Assembly (NCBI GenBank): GCA_905235995.1
Contig: CAJONI010000020.1
Span: forward strand, 1-64,000
From: an uncultured Bacteroidales bacterium
GTDB taxonomy: Bacteria > Bacteroidota > Bacteroidia > Bacteroidales > UBA932
Direction: 5' to 3'
DNA: 64,000 bases
Shown here: in pieces, positions 41,001 to 48,873 of the stretch
How the letters are laid out: each line of letters begins with the position of its first letter
Position numbering within the stretch: the first letter of the stretch is position 1
Notes under the pieces: generated by a model
The model's input: only the letters and a program-made list of their open reading frames with translations
What the model was told of the DNA's origin: nothing
The model's database searches: none
Program-made: the position numbers and the translations under genes

Positions 41001-42276
41001 GTTCGGCAAGGAATTCGCGACCCACCACTACGACAAGAGCTGCTTCGAAGGCATCTACCAGGTGCCCGACGAACTGATCTGGCGCACCCGCCAGACTCTG
41101 CGCAAGCGCCTCATCGACAGGGTGAAGGAAGTGATGTCCGACGCCAGCCTGACCCGCCACTATTCTCCCCACGAGATAGTGAAGATACGCAAGACCCTGC
41201 GCGACGACGTGCTGACCATCGGCTTCGCGCGCCGTTTCGCCACCTACAAGCGGGCCACTCTGCTCTTCAGCAACCTCGACCGTCTCAACGACATAGTCAA
41301 CAACCCGCAGCACCCGGTGCAGTTCCTCTTCGCCGGCAAGGCGCATCCCGCAGACAAGGCCGGACAGGACCTGATCAAGCGCATCATCGACATCTCGAAG
41401 ATGCCGCAGTTCCTGGGCAAGATAGTGTTCGTGCCCAACTACGACATCACCATCGCGAAGCTGCTGGTGCAGGGTGTCGACGTGTGGATGAACAACCCGA
41501 CCCGCCCGCAGGAAGCTTCCGGCACCAGCGGCGAGAAGGCCGTGATGAACGGTGTGATGCATTTCTCTGTGCTCGACGGATGGTGGGTGGAAGGCTACAA
41601 GCCCGGAGCGGGCTGGGCGCTCAAGATGGAGCGTACCTACGACAACCAGTCGTTCCAGGACGACCTCGACTCCTCCACGATCTACAATATCCTCGAGTCG
41701 GAGATCGTTCCCAGTTTCTACGACAAGGACACCTACGGCATCTCCAAGACCTGGGTGGAGACCATCAAGAACACCGTGGCCCTGGTCGCCTGCAACTTCA
41801 CGACCAACCGCATGCTCTCCGACTACATGAGGCAGTACTACGAACCTCTCTGCGAACGCTTCCACAAGCTCGAGGCCGACGATTTCAACCTGGCCCGCGA
41901 CATCGCTTTCTGGAAGAAACGCGTCCGCCGCGAGTGGAAGCAGGTAGAAGTGATATCGTTCCGGCGTCCTTCCCTGAACGAAGCCACCATCTCCCTCGGA
42001 CAGAAGTATACCTCGGAGCTTACGCTTTCCATCGGGGAGCTCGAACCCGAGGATGTCGGCGCCGAGATCCTGCTCACCGAGCAGAACGCGAAGGGAGAGC
42101 ACCACATCGTATCTGTGTTCGAATTCCAGCTCAAGTCGTACGAAGGCGGAGTGGCTACCTATGTCACCGATGTCGTCCCCGAAATCTCCGGGACCTACGA
42201 GACTGCCGCCCGCATCTTCGCAAAGAATGCGGAGATGCCGCACCGTCAGGATTTTGAACTGGTGAAATGGCTGTAG
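38044..42276 (+). CDS. Fusion: GT3-type glycogen synthase and GT35 alpha-glucan phosphorylase (1410 aa)
   Basis: N-term EVCNKVGGIHTVIATKA, VAQFHEWMTGAGLLY; C-term LAKNLWWCWNQDAIELF, NPTRPQEASGTSGEKAVMNGVMHFSVLDGWWVEGY. Confidence 0.9.
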   Translation: MEDKFTMPDYLFETSWEVCNKVGGIHTVIATKALYLGNSFKKNHHIHIGPDVWRDVGQNPEFTEDPTLFRSWRRRAAEEGLRIRVGHWNVAGHPVAILVDFTTFISRKDEILTEFWKRYSVDSLSGGWDYVESALFGYASGKVIESFVHYYVKPHDKVVAQFHEWMTGAGLLYLKTANLPIGTIFTTHATVIGRCVASKDIPLYDDLESLDADRLSHEFGVAARHSLEKASATASDVFTTVSEITARECRQFLGRSCDVITPNGFENSFTPDAEHYPAARKAARRKLLEVASAMAGEKFDDKSLLVAISGRYEYSNKGIDVFIDSLARLDSIGYSGRRILAFIMVPSGNNGPDKELVAKLSGADTLHTTQTSHYLMDDYDIVTRRLRELQLNNHIGSTIDVFFIPTYLNGNDGVFNMSYYDLLVGMDLTVFPSYYEPWGYTPLESLAFSVPTTTTSLAGFGVWVRDHCEEPHPGITVIERTDANASELSVKVAERIIEVASLTPAKAAHYRENAKKVSEIALWSNNIVYYKEAYTGAIDKVQTSRNEFIEIPEDTMHDFARYFAGQPSWTSVFVSRELPERLMHLDALAKNLWWCWNQDAIELFRSIDPELWKTTGGNPLLFLDKIPLKRYRSLEQDEAFLGHLDSVYAEFKEYMEAKSDRPGPRVAYFCMEYGIDTSLKIYSGGLGILAGDYLKEASDMKVNMTAVGLLYRHGYFTQKLSAAGDQIADYEPQDFTKIPAAPVRDHEGNWLTVRVAFPGRNINARIWKVEVGRTDLFLLDTDYEDNLPEDRQVTHQLYGGDWENRLKQELLLGVGGIRALRALGLDADVYHCNEGHAAFCGFERLREYIQNDNLSFPEALEVVRASSLFTTHTPVPAGHDAFSEDLLRIYISHYPERMKIDWPTFMSLGKINPENPGEKFSMSFLAANLSQEINGVSWLHGKVSQQIFAPMWPGYLPEELNVSSVTNGVHYPTWTAPEWKEIHSRVFGKEFATHHYDKSCFEGIYQVPDELIWRTRQTLRKRLIDRVKEVMSDASLTRHYSPHEIVKIRKTLRDDVLTIGFARRFATYKRATLLFSNLDRLNDIVNNPQHPVQFLFAGKAHPADKAGQDLIKRIIDISKMPQFLGKIVFVPNYDITIAKLLVQGVDVWMNNPTRPQEASGTSGEKAVMNGVMHFSVLDGWWVEGYKPGAGWALKMERTYDNQSFQDDLDSSTIYNILESEIVPSFYDKDTYGISKTWVETIKNTVALVACNFTTNRMLSDYMRQYYEPLCERFHKLEADDFNLARDIAFWKKRVRREWKQVEVISFRRPSLNEATISLGQKYTSELTLSIGELEPEDVGAEILLTEQNAKGEHHIVSVFEFQLKSYEGGVATYVTDVVPEISGTYETAARIFAKNAEMPHRQDFELVKWL

Positions 42277-43163
42277 CGGCTACAGGATTCTTCGATGGCG
42301 TGCATCTGGGGCACCGGCAGGTGATCGAACAGATGTGCGCCATCGCCCGTAAACGGGGGGAGGAGTCGGTCGTGGTGACGTTCTGGCCCCATCCCCGTTG
42401 CGTCCTGCAGCAGGATGCCGACCGGCTGAAACTCCTAACGACCCTTCCCGAGAAGCGCGGTCTCTGCCTGAAGTACGGTGCCGACCGCTTCGAGGTGCTG
42501 CCCTTCGACCGGACCTTGAGCCAGCTTTCCGCCGAGGCATTCATCCGTGAGTATCTGGTAGGGAAGCTGGGCGTCACGACCCTCGTGCTGGGATACGACC
42601 ACCGGCTCGGACACGACCGTTTCGATTCCCTTGAAGAGATGATGGCCGTGGTCGCCTCCTGCGGCGTGCAGTCCTGCAGGGTGGAAAAACTGGCCTTTGG
42701 AGATGAAGCCATAAGCTCCACGCAGATCAGGAACGCCCTTTCCGCGGGAGAGGTAGAGCGTGCAAACCATATGCTCGGCTATCATTACGGCCTCCACGGA
42801 GTGGTGGTAGCAGGCAACAGGCTTGGCCGGACCATAGGCTTCCCGACTGCCAACATGCAGCTCTACGAGCCGCTCAAGCTGATTCCGGGCAACGGGGTCT
42901 ATGCCGTCTGGGCAGACGTGCTTGGAAAGCGTTACAAGGGCATCTGCAACATCGGTACGCGGCCTACGGTCGCCTCCGGCGGCGCGAGGACTGTCGAGAC
43001 GCATATTCTTGATTTTGACCAGGACATCTACGGACTCGAACTCAGCATCAGTCTGGTGGGGAGGCTCCGCGACGAGCGACGCTTCGAATCACTGCAAGCT
43101 TTACGTGGCCAGTTGCTTATCGACAGGCAAAAGGCCTCGGAAATGCTTGCCAATGAAAAATAA
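42267..43163 (+). CDS. ribF: Bifunctional riboflavin kinase/FAD synthetase
   Basis: GFFDGVHLGHRQVI, SSTQIRNAL, GRTIGFPTANM. Confidence 0.95.
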   Translation: MAVAATGFFDGVHLGHRQVIEQMCAIARKRGEESVVVTFWPHPRCVLQQDADRLKLLTTLPEKRGLCLKYGADRFEVLPFDRTLSQLSAEAFIREYLVGKLGVTTLVLGYDHRLGHDRFDSLEEMMAVVASCGVQSCRVEKLAFGDEAISSTQIRNALSAGEVERANHMLGYHYGLHGVVVAGNRLGRTIGFPTANMQLYEPLKLIPGNGVYAVWADVLGKRYKGICNIGTRPTVASGGARTVETHILDFDQDIYGLELSISLVGRLRDERRFESLQALRGQLLIDRQKASEMLANEK

Positions 43164-43195
43164 TTGCTATATTTGCAGTAGATATTGAATTGAGG

Positions 43196-43229
43196 AAGGG
43201 TCCCACGAGTTTGGGATTCTTTTCTTTTT
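43196..43229 (+). terminator. Hairpin plus T-tract between ribF and greA, downstream of a TATATTTG box
   Basis: AAGGGTCCCA-CGAGTT-TGGGATTCTT with 10-bp stem (2 G:U) then TTCTTTTT. Confidence 0.65.
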
Positions 43230-43241
43230 AACTTATTTAAA

Positions 43242-43712
43242 ATGGGAGAATCACATTACGTTACTCAAGAAGGGCTCGACAAGTTGCGCGAGGAACTCGC
43301 CGTGATGATTGCCGAACGTCCTGTCATTTCCAGGGCCATCGCAGAGGCGCGCGACAAGGGCGACCTCTCCGAGAATGCCGAATACGACGCCGCACGCGAG
43401 GCGCAGGGCATGCTCGAGCTCAAGATCAGCAAGATGCAGGACCTTATCGCCAACGCCAAGGTCATAGACGAATCCAAGATAGGCACCGACACAGTCCAGA
43501 TGCTCACCAAAGTCAAGCTGAAGAACCAGGGCACCGGCGCCATCGTCACATATACCTTTGTAGGAGAGAGCGAAGCCAACATCCTGGAAGGCAAGCTCGC
43601 CATGACCACGCCCATAGGCAAGGCCCTCATGGGCCACAGGAAAGGGGACGTGGTTCCCGTGACCGTGCCCTCAGGCGTCATCAATTTCGAAATCCTGGAA
43701 ATCTCGATATAG
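43242..43712 (+). CDS. greA: Transcription elongation factor GreA
   Basis: YVTQEGLDKLREELAVM, AREKGDLSENAEY-like ARDKGDLSENAEYDAAREAQG, SPIGKALMG-like PIGKALMGH. Confidence 0.95.
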   Translation: MGESHYVTQEGLDKLREELAVMIAERPVISRAIAEARDKGDLSENAEYDAAREAQGMLELKISKMQDLIANAKVIDESKIGTDTVQMLTKVKLKNQGTGAIVTYTFVGESEANILEGKLAMTTPIGKALMGHRKGDVVPVTVPSGVINFEILEISI

Positions 43713-43714
43713 CC

Positions 43715-44116
43715 ATGGCATCCATCTTCAGCCGTATAGTGGCCGGTGAGATCCCGTCCTACAAGGTAGCGGAAGACGACCGTTACTACGCCTTCCTCGA
43801 CATCAACCCTCTGGCGGAAGGCCATACCCTCGTCATCCCCAAGAAGGAAGTCGACTATATCTTCGACCTTGACCCCGAGACCTATGCCGGTCTCTGGCAG
43901 TTCGCCGCCCGCGTGGCCAAGGCCGTGGAGGCTGCCATCCCCTGCAAGAGGGTGGGCGTGGCCGTGCTGGGCATGGAAGTGCCCCACGCCCATATCCACC
44001 TGGTGCCCCTCCAGACCGAAGGCGACCTGGATTTCCGCAAACAGAAAAAACAACTCACTCCGCAGCGCTTCGCCGAGATAGCATCAGGCATAGCCGCTGC
44101 CTTCAATCAAGGATAA
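43715..44116 (+). CDS. HIT family protein
   Basis: MASIFSRIVAGEIPSYKV; HAHIHLVPL. Confidence 0.95.
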   Translation: MASIFSRIVAGEIPSYKVAEDDRYYAFLDINPLAEGHTLVIPKKEVDYIFDLDPETYAGLWQFAARVAKAVEAAIPCKRVGVAVLGMEVPHAHIHLVPLQTEGDLDFRKQKKQLTPQRFAEIASGIAAAFNQG

Positions 44117-44121
44117 GACCG

Positions 44122-45258
44122 ATGAAACGCTGGATGCTCTGGGCCTCCGCCCTGCTCCTGGCCGCAGCCTGCGACCAAACCCCCGTCGCACGCGTCAGCG
44201 CGACTGTCGAAAAAGCCAAGGATTCTTCCATTGTACTCCAGAAGCTGAACTACAACCGGCTTCTGCCTGTCGACACCATCCGCACCGATGCGACCGGACA
44301 TTTCGACTACAAGATCAAGCTCAAGGGCAACGAGCCCTACTTCTACTACCTCTACCTGGGCGGCGAACCCATCGCTTCGATGGTGCTGCTCCCCTCCGAC
44401 AAGGTGACAGTCACAGTCCCCGGGGAAGGACCCTTCGTAATCGAAGGTTCGGAAGAATCGTCCCTCTTCCAGCAGGTCAACGACGCTTTCGCGGTGGCTT
44501 CGGCCCGGATGGCGGCATTGTCCGACTCGGTCGGTGAAGAGAGTTCCGACGCCGAGATCCAGGCCGTGAACCGGGAGCTCAGCAAGCTGTATGTGGACTA
44601 CAAGCGCCAGGCTATCAAGCACGTGGTCACGCATCCCCGCTCCATCACCTCCGCCGTGGTGCTGTTCCAGAAGTTCAACGACGATCTCCCGGTTTTCGGA
44701 CAGGAGAGCGACGCCGTGATCTTCAAGAATGCGCTGGATTCCCTCGTGCAGGTCTATCCCCGCTCCGAGTTCGTGACCGCCCTTCGCGACGAAGTTGATG
44801 TGCGCACCCAGGGCCTTGAACTTGCGACCAAGATGAACTCGGTCTCGATGATCAGCTTTCCCGAGATCGAGATGCCCGACGTGGACGGCGTGACCCGTAA
44901 GCTCTCCGACCTGGAGGGTCAGGTGATAATCCTCTCGTTCTGGAGCGTTGGTCAGACGGAGCACAAGGTGTTCAACGTCGACCTGGCCGAGCTTTACCGC
45001 AAGTATCACGACAGTGGCCTCGAGATCTACCAGGTGGGTCTCGACATCGACAAGCCTCAGTGGGCTGCGACAGTCAAGAGCCAGCAGCTTCCCTGGATCA
45101 GCGTCAACGACGGCCGTGGGATCCAGTCCCTGTCGGTGGCAAGCTACAACGTCGACCACGTCCCGGCCATGTTCGTGTTCAACCGTCAGGGCGATATCGT
45201 GGGCACCGACGTGTTCGAGCCGGAGGAGTTGGAGCAGCTCGTACGCTCTGTGCTGTAA
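44122..45258 (+). CDS. Thioredoxin-like (TlpA/AhpC-TSA) lipoprotein with DUF4369-type N-domain
   Basis: Lipobox LLAAACD; DFDYKIKLKGNEPYFYYLYLGG; VIILSFWSVGQ and DVDGVTRKLSDLEG redoxin fold. Confidence 0.8.
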   Translation: MKRWMLWASALLLAAACDQTPVARVSATVEKAKDSSIVLQKLNYNRLLPVDTIRTDATGHFDYKIKLKGNEPYFYYLYLGGEPIASMVLLPSDKVTVTVPGEGPFVIEGSEESSLFQQVNDAFAVASARMAALSDSVGEESSDAEIQAVNRELSKLYVDYKRQAIKHVVTHPRSITSAVVLFQKFNDDLPVFGQESDAVIFKNALDSLVQVYPRSEFVTALRDEVDVRTQGLELATKMNSVSMISFPEIEMPDVDGVTRKLSDLEGQVIILSFWSVGQTEHKVFNVDLAELYRKYHDSGLEIYQVGLDIDKPQWAATVKSQQLPWISVNDGRGIQSLSVASYNVDHVPAMFVFNRQGDIVGTDVFEPEELEQLVRSVL

Positions 45259-45266
45259 GTTTTCCG

Positions 45267-45944
45267 CTAAAGGACTGACTTCTTGCTGATTCCGGCGACG
45301 AAGTCTTTCAGATAGAAGGGTTCAAAGTACGCAACGTCTTTGAACTCTTTTTTTTGCAGCTGCGCCAGGGCCGGAGCGGCCATTGCTGTGGCAAGCGGAT
45401 GACAGGACTGGAAGCGGGCGTTGGGGTGATGGCAGACCGCCTGGAACTTCTCTGCGCCTGTACCTATGAAGAGCACGGTTCCGGCGTCCAGCAGTTCGCG
45501 GAAACTGTCTTCATCGAGGATTTTGGCTTCGGTTCCGTCCAGTTTGGTCCCCTTTGTGTCGAAGGTGGCGCAGTAAACTTCCATCCTTCGGGCGTCTATC
45601 ATGGAGACTATGCGTTCCGCTGGTATTTCTGCCTGCAGCGCGAGGATCTGGAGGGTGTCTACGCCCAGCAGCGGCTTGCAGGCGCCGAAGCAGATACCCT
45701 TGGCGGTCGATACGCCCACCCGGAGGCCGGTGTAGGAACCCGGTCCTTCGCTGACGGCGACGGCGTCAAGCTCCGAGGCGGTGATGCCGGCTTCGTCAAG
45801 CACTTCCTTGATATAGGGGGCGAGCATGGCCGACTGGCGTCGCGGGGTCTCGTCTATCCGGCTGGCCAGTATCCCGGCGCCGCAGGAGATGGCTGCGGAG
45901 CAGCTCTCCGTGCTGGTTTCTATCATCAGTATCCGTTCATTCAT
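45267..45944 (-). CDS. tsaB: tRNA t6A37 biosynthesis protein TsaB
   Basis: ILMIETSTESCSAAI, VSEGPGSYTGLRVGVSTAKGI. Confidence 0.93.
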   Translation of the reverse strand: MNERILMIETSTESCSAAISCGAGILASRIDETPRRQSAMLAPYIKEVLDEAGITASELDAVAVSEGPGSYTGLRVGVSTAKGICFGACKPLLGVDTLQILALQAEIPAERIVSMIDARRMEVYCATFDTKGTKLDGTEAKILDEDSFRELLDAGTVLFIGTGAEKFQAVCHHPNARFQSCHPLATAMAAPALAQLQKKEFKDVAYFEPFYLKDFVAGISKKSVL

Positions 45945-45955
45945 GCTTCTCGCAT

Positions 45956-47092
45956 TTATTTGACCTTGAGCCTTTTGCCTTCCGTGATCCTCTGGGATAC
46001 GGCCTCCGGGGGACCAGTGACCACCTGGTCGTCTTCCTGCAGTCCGTCCCGGATCTCGATCCGGTCCAGTTCCTGGATGCCGGTCACCACCTTCCGTGCC
46101 CGTGCGGTGCGACCTTCTTCCACAATCCAGACATACTCCTGTCTGTCCCGGGTGAAGATGCAGGTGACCGGAAGTGTGAGGCAGTCGTGCCTCCGGTCAG
46201 TGACAATCTTCACGGCTGCGGACATACCGGGCAGGAACTTCGCGGAATCGGGCTTCAGCTCAATCCGGACGCCAAAGTTAGCAACTTTTGCAGAATTGGC
46301 AAGCTGTGTGACGACCCCACGGAACTGCCTGCGGGGGTAGGCGTCTATCTCCACTATGGCACTGTCGCGGGGTTCTATCCTTACTATGTCGTTTTCGCCG
46401 ACATCGACCGCTACCTCCATCCGGCTGAAATCCGCAATGCGGAAGAGTTCGGTTCCGCTCATCTGACTCGTTCCGACCACCCTTTCCCCCTTCTCCACGT
46501 TCATACGGGAGACTATGCCGTCCATCGGGGCATACACAGTGGTTTTCAGCAGGTTCTCCCTGGCTTCATTGAGCTGGGCCTCCCCGCTGCGGATGGCGTA
46601 TTCAGCTGCCCGAAGGCTGCTTCTTGCTATGTCCAGTTCCGTCTGCGACTGCTGCAGTTCGGCGGCGGAGATGGCGTTGAGCTCATAGAGTCTCCTGTTG
46701 CGCTCGTGGTTGGAGCGGGCCTGCCGCTCTTCGGCTCTCTGCCGCGCGTATTGAGCCTTGAGCGTGCCCAGGGAAGCGTTGGCCTGGTCGACCTGCGAGA
46801 GATAGAGGTCCTGCCGTATCTTGAGGATCAGGTCGCCGGTCTTTACCGAATCGCCCTCTCCTGCGAAAATGTCGACCACTTCACCGGAAACGTCCGGCGT
46901 GATCTTCACCTCCACCACGGGGCGGATGGTGCCTGAGGCCGGAACCGATTCCACCATGTCGGCCCTTGTGGCATGCCCGGCCTCGACTTCCAGCCTTGCA
47001 TCGTTTCCCGGACGCAGGCTGAGCAGCAGTAGCAGGGAAAGGGCTCCCAGCAGCCACTTCTGCCATTTTTCAAGCGGAAAGATGCGTATCAT
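45956..47092 (-). CDS. Periplasmic adaptor subunit (MacA/HlyD-like) of the peptide-export locus
   Basis: TM anchor; VKITPDVSGEVVDIFAGEGDSVKTGDLILKI lipoyl-like; long coiled coil. Confidence 0.88.
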   Translation of the reverse strand: MIRIFPLEKWQKWLLGALSLLLLLSLRPGNDARLEVEAGHATRADMVESVPASGTIRPVVEVKITPDVSGEVVDIFAGEGDSVKTGDLILKIRQDLYLSQVDQANASLGTLKAQYARQRAEERQARSNHERNRRLYELNAISAAELQQSQTELDIARSSLRAAEYAIRSGEAQLNEARENLLKTTVYAPMDGIVSRMNVEKGERVVGTSQMSGTELFRIADFSRMEVAVDVGENDIVRIEPRDSAIVEIDAYPRRQFRGVVTQLANSAKVANFGVRIELKPDSAKFLPGMSAAVKIVTDRRHDCLTLPVTCIFTRDRQEYVWIVEEGRTARARKVVTGIQELDRIEIRDGLQEDDQVVTGPPEAVSQRITEGKRLKVK

Positions 47093-48390
47093 GGCCTGTA
47101 GCGTTCCAGCAGCTTGAGCTGGAAGAGATACTGCCATTTCGCCTGGAGAAAGTCGGAAACGGCCTTGAAATGATTGTTTCGGGCTACTATATAGTCGAGA
47201 GCGGTAGCCGCGCCGAGGTTGTATTTGGCTTCCGTGACATCGAGCAGGTTCTGCATGGCGCGGAGCTTCTCTTCAGACGAGAGGTATTTCTGGCAGCAGT
47301 TCTCGGCTTCTATCGCGGCGCTGCGTACCTCTTCCTCCACGCCGCTGCGGGCCTTCTCAAGTTGCAGTGCAGCCCTGTCGGCGGCTCTCTGGCTGCGCCG
47401 GACTTCGGAGATGGTCTGCATGGAGTTGAAGACAGGGATGTCGAGCTGGATGGTCAGGGAAGGGTTGCGGTTCTCCTCGAACTGTGTCCCGAACCTGCTG
47501 TCGGCTGCGCTGCTGTAGTAAGTTCCGTAACTGGCGCCCAGACGCAGGCTGGGGTAGAGTGCGGCCTTTGCCCGGGCCTCGTGGTGCCGGCTTTCCGCAA
47601 GGCGTGCGCGGGCGCTCAGGATCCTGGGATCCCCCTGCACATAGTCTTCGACCTGAGTTTCGGTGATTACCGGAATCCTCCGCGCTATGGAATCCTGCCC
47701 GAACGCTTCGCCGGCGGTAAAAGTGGTTTCGCCAGGAAGGTTCATCAGTCGGGTGAGCGTGAGCGTGGCCGTGCGGACCTGGCAGGCGGCGTCGACCATC
47801 GCAGCCTTTTCCGAGGCGACCTGCGCCTCGATCTCGTCGAGGGCGCTCTTGGGCTGGCTGCCCGTCTCCACCAGGGAAGCCGTCCGTTCGCGCTGCAGCA
47901 CTATGGTCGCATGACGCTCGCAGGCGTAGGCGTGGATCTGCCTGGCCAGCATGAGCTGGAGATATGCCCGGGTCACGTCGAGAGTCAGGCTCTGCTGCAG
48001 GTTGTCGGTATCGTGCCGTGCGGCTGAAGCGGCAAGCCAGGCTGCCTGGCTTCCATGGTACCCCGCCAGCCCGTCGAACAGGGTGACGGAAGCGTTTATC
48101 GAAGCTCCGGTGGCATGTGTCAGTTTGTTGCGGATAATTATAAGTTCCTGCATGTCAACGCTTCTGCCCCAGTTGAGCTCTTCGCCTACGCTTACGCTGA
48201 GCGCGGGCAGCATGGCCCACTGGCGCTGTTTCCATTCGTCCTGGCGTGCAGCGGTTTCGAGCCTCTGCTCCCGCAGGCTCAGGTTATGCTCGAGGGCATA
48301 GCTTATGCAGCGGTCGAGAGACCAGCTCTCCTGGGCGCCTGAAGGCCATGCCGAGGCAGCCAGGAACATTATGACGAGTAGTGTCTTCAT
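47089..48390 (-). CDS. TolC-family outer membrane efflux protein
   Basis: Signal peptide MKTLLVIMFLAASAWPSGAQ; two OEP repeats; overlaps adaptor start by 4 bp. Confidence 0.9.
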   Translation of the reverse strand: MKTLLVIMFLAASAWPSGAQESWSLDRCISYALEHNLSLREQRLETAARQDEWKQRQWAMLPALSVSVGEELNWGRSVDMQELIIIRNKLTHATGASINASVTLFDGLAGYHGSQAAWLAASAARHDTDNLQQSLTLDVTRAYLQLMLARQIHAYACERHATIVLQRERTASLVETGSQPKSALDEIEAQVASEKAAMVDAACQVRTATLTLTRLMNLPGETTFTAGEAFGQDSIARRIPVITETQVEDYVQGDPRILSARARLAESRHHEARAKAALYPSLRLGASYGTYYSSAADSRFGTQFEENRNPSLTIQLDIPVFNSMQTISEVRRSQRAADRAALQLEKARSGVEEEVRSAAIEAENCCQKYLSSEEKLRAMQNLLDVTEAKYNLGAATALDYIVARNNHFKAVSDFLQAKWQYLFQLKLLERYRP

Positions 48391-48400
48391 GGCTAAGAAT

Positions 48401-48422
48401 GGGTCTCTCCGAAGAGAGACCC
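48401..48422 (-). promoter_or_regulatory. RNA hairpin GGGUCUCUC-UUCG-GAGAGACCC between the peptide genes and tolC
   Basis: Perfect 9-bp stem with cUUCGg tetraloop on the transcribed minus strand; no T-tract follows. Confidence 0.85.
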
Positions 48423-48434
48423 TGTCCTTGGTGA

Positions 48435-48587
48435 TCAAATGGTAGGCTCTCTCTTGAAGAGGAAGATCGTCCCGATGAAACGGGCGATGACCCCAATGAT
48501 ATAGCCGATAGTGTAGAGCGCGTCCTGCGCTTTCTTGTCCACACCGCCCCATACCAGGGCGGCTTCATTCATTGCGAGTTCCCTCAT
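48435..48587 (-). CDS. Putative GG-leader peptide 2 (50 aa), bacteriocin-like, not in supplied ORF track
   Basis: Manual translation MRELAMNEAALVWGG/VDKKAQDALYTIGYIIGVIARFIGTIFLFKREPTI; preceded by AGGAGG 8 nt from ATG. Confidence 0.78.
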   Translation of the reverse strand: MRELAMNEAALVWGGVDKKAQDALYTIGYIIGVIARFIGTIFLFKREPTI

Positions 48588-48599
48588 GGCGGTGTCCTC

Positions 48600-48806
48600 C
48601 TAGGAAATCAGCGTGGTGCTACCCAGGAAGCCGTCCTTGAGTCCCTTCAATAAATTCGGCAGATAATCGGCAATCGTGTCGATAAGATTGCGGATTTTCT
48701 CGAAGATGGTGGCGAACGTCGACTTGCTGGCGCCTCCACGCATCTGGAGTTCGGAAGAATCCAATTCTCTCAAACCCCTTCCATACATCTTGATAGTTTC
48801 TTCCAT
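48600..48806 (-). CDS. Putative GG-leader peptide 1 (68 aa), bacteriocin-like
   Basis: Leader MEETIKMYGRGLRELDSSELQMRGG then amphipathic ASKSTFATIFEKIRNLIDTIADYLPNLLKGLKDGFLGSTTLIS; next to a C39 ABC transporter. Confidence 0.82.
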   Translation of the reverse strand: MEETIKMYGRGLRELDSSELQMRGGASKSTFATIFEKIRNLIDTIADYLPNLLKGLKDGFLGSTTLIS

Positions 48807-48873
48807 CTGTGTGGGTTTTTTTGGTTTTTTCCAGCCTTTCAGGTGTCTGGAACCGACCTTTCCGTGCGCACGG

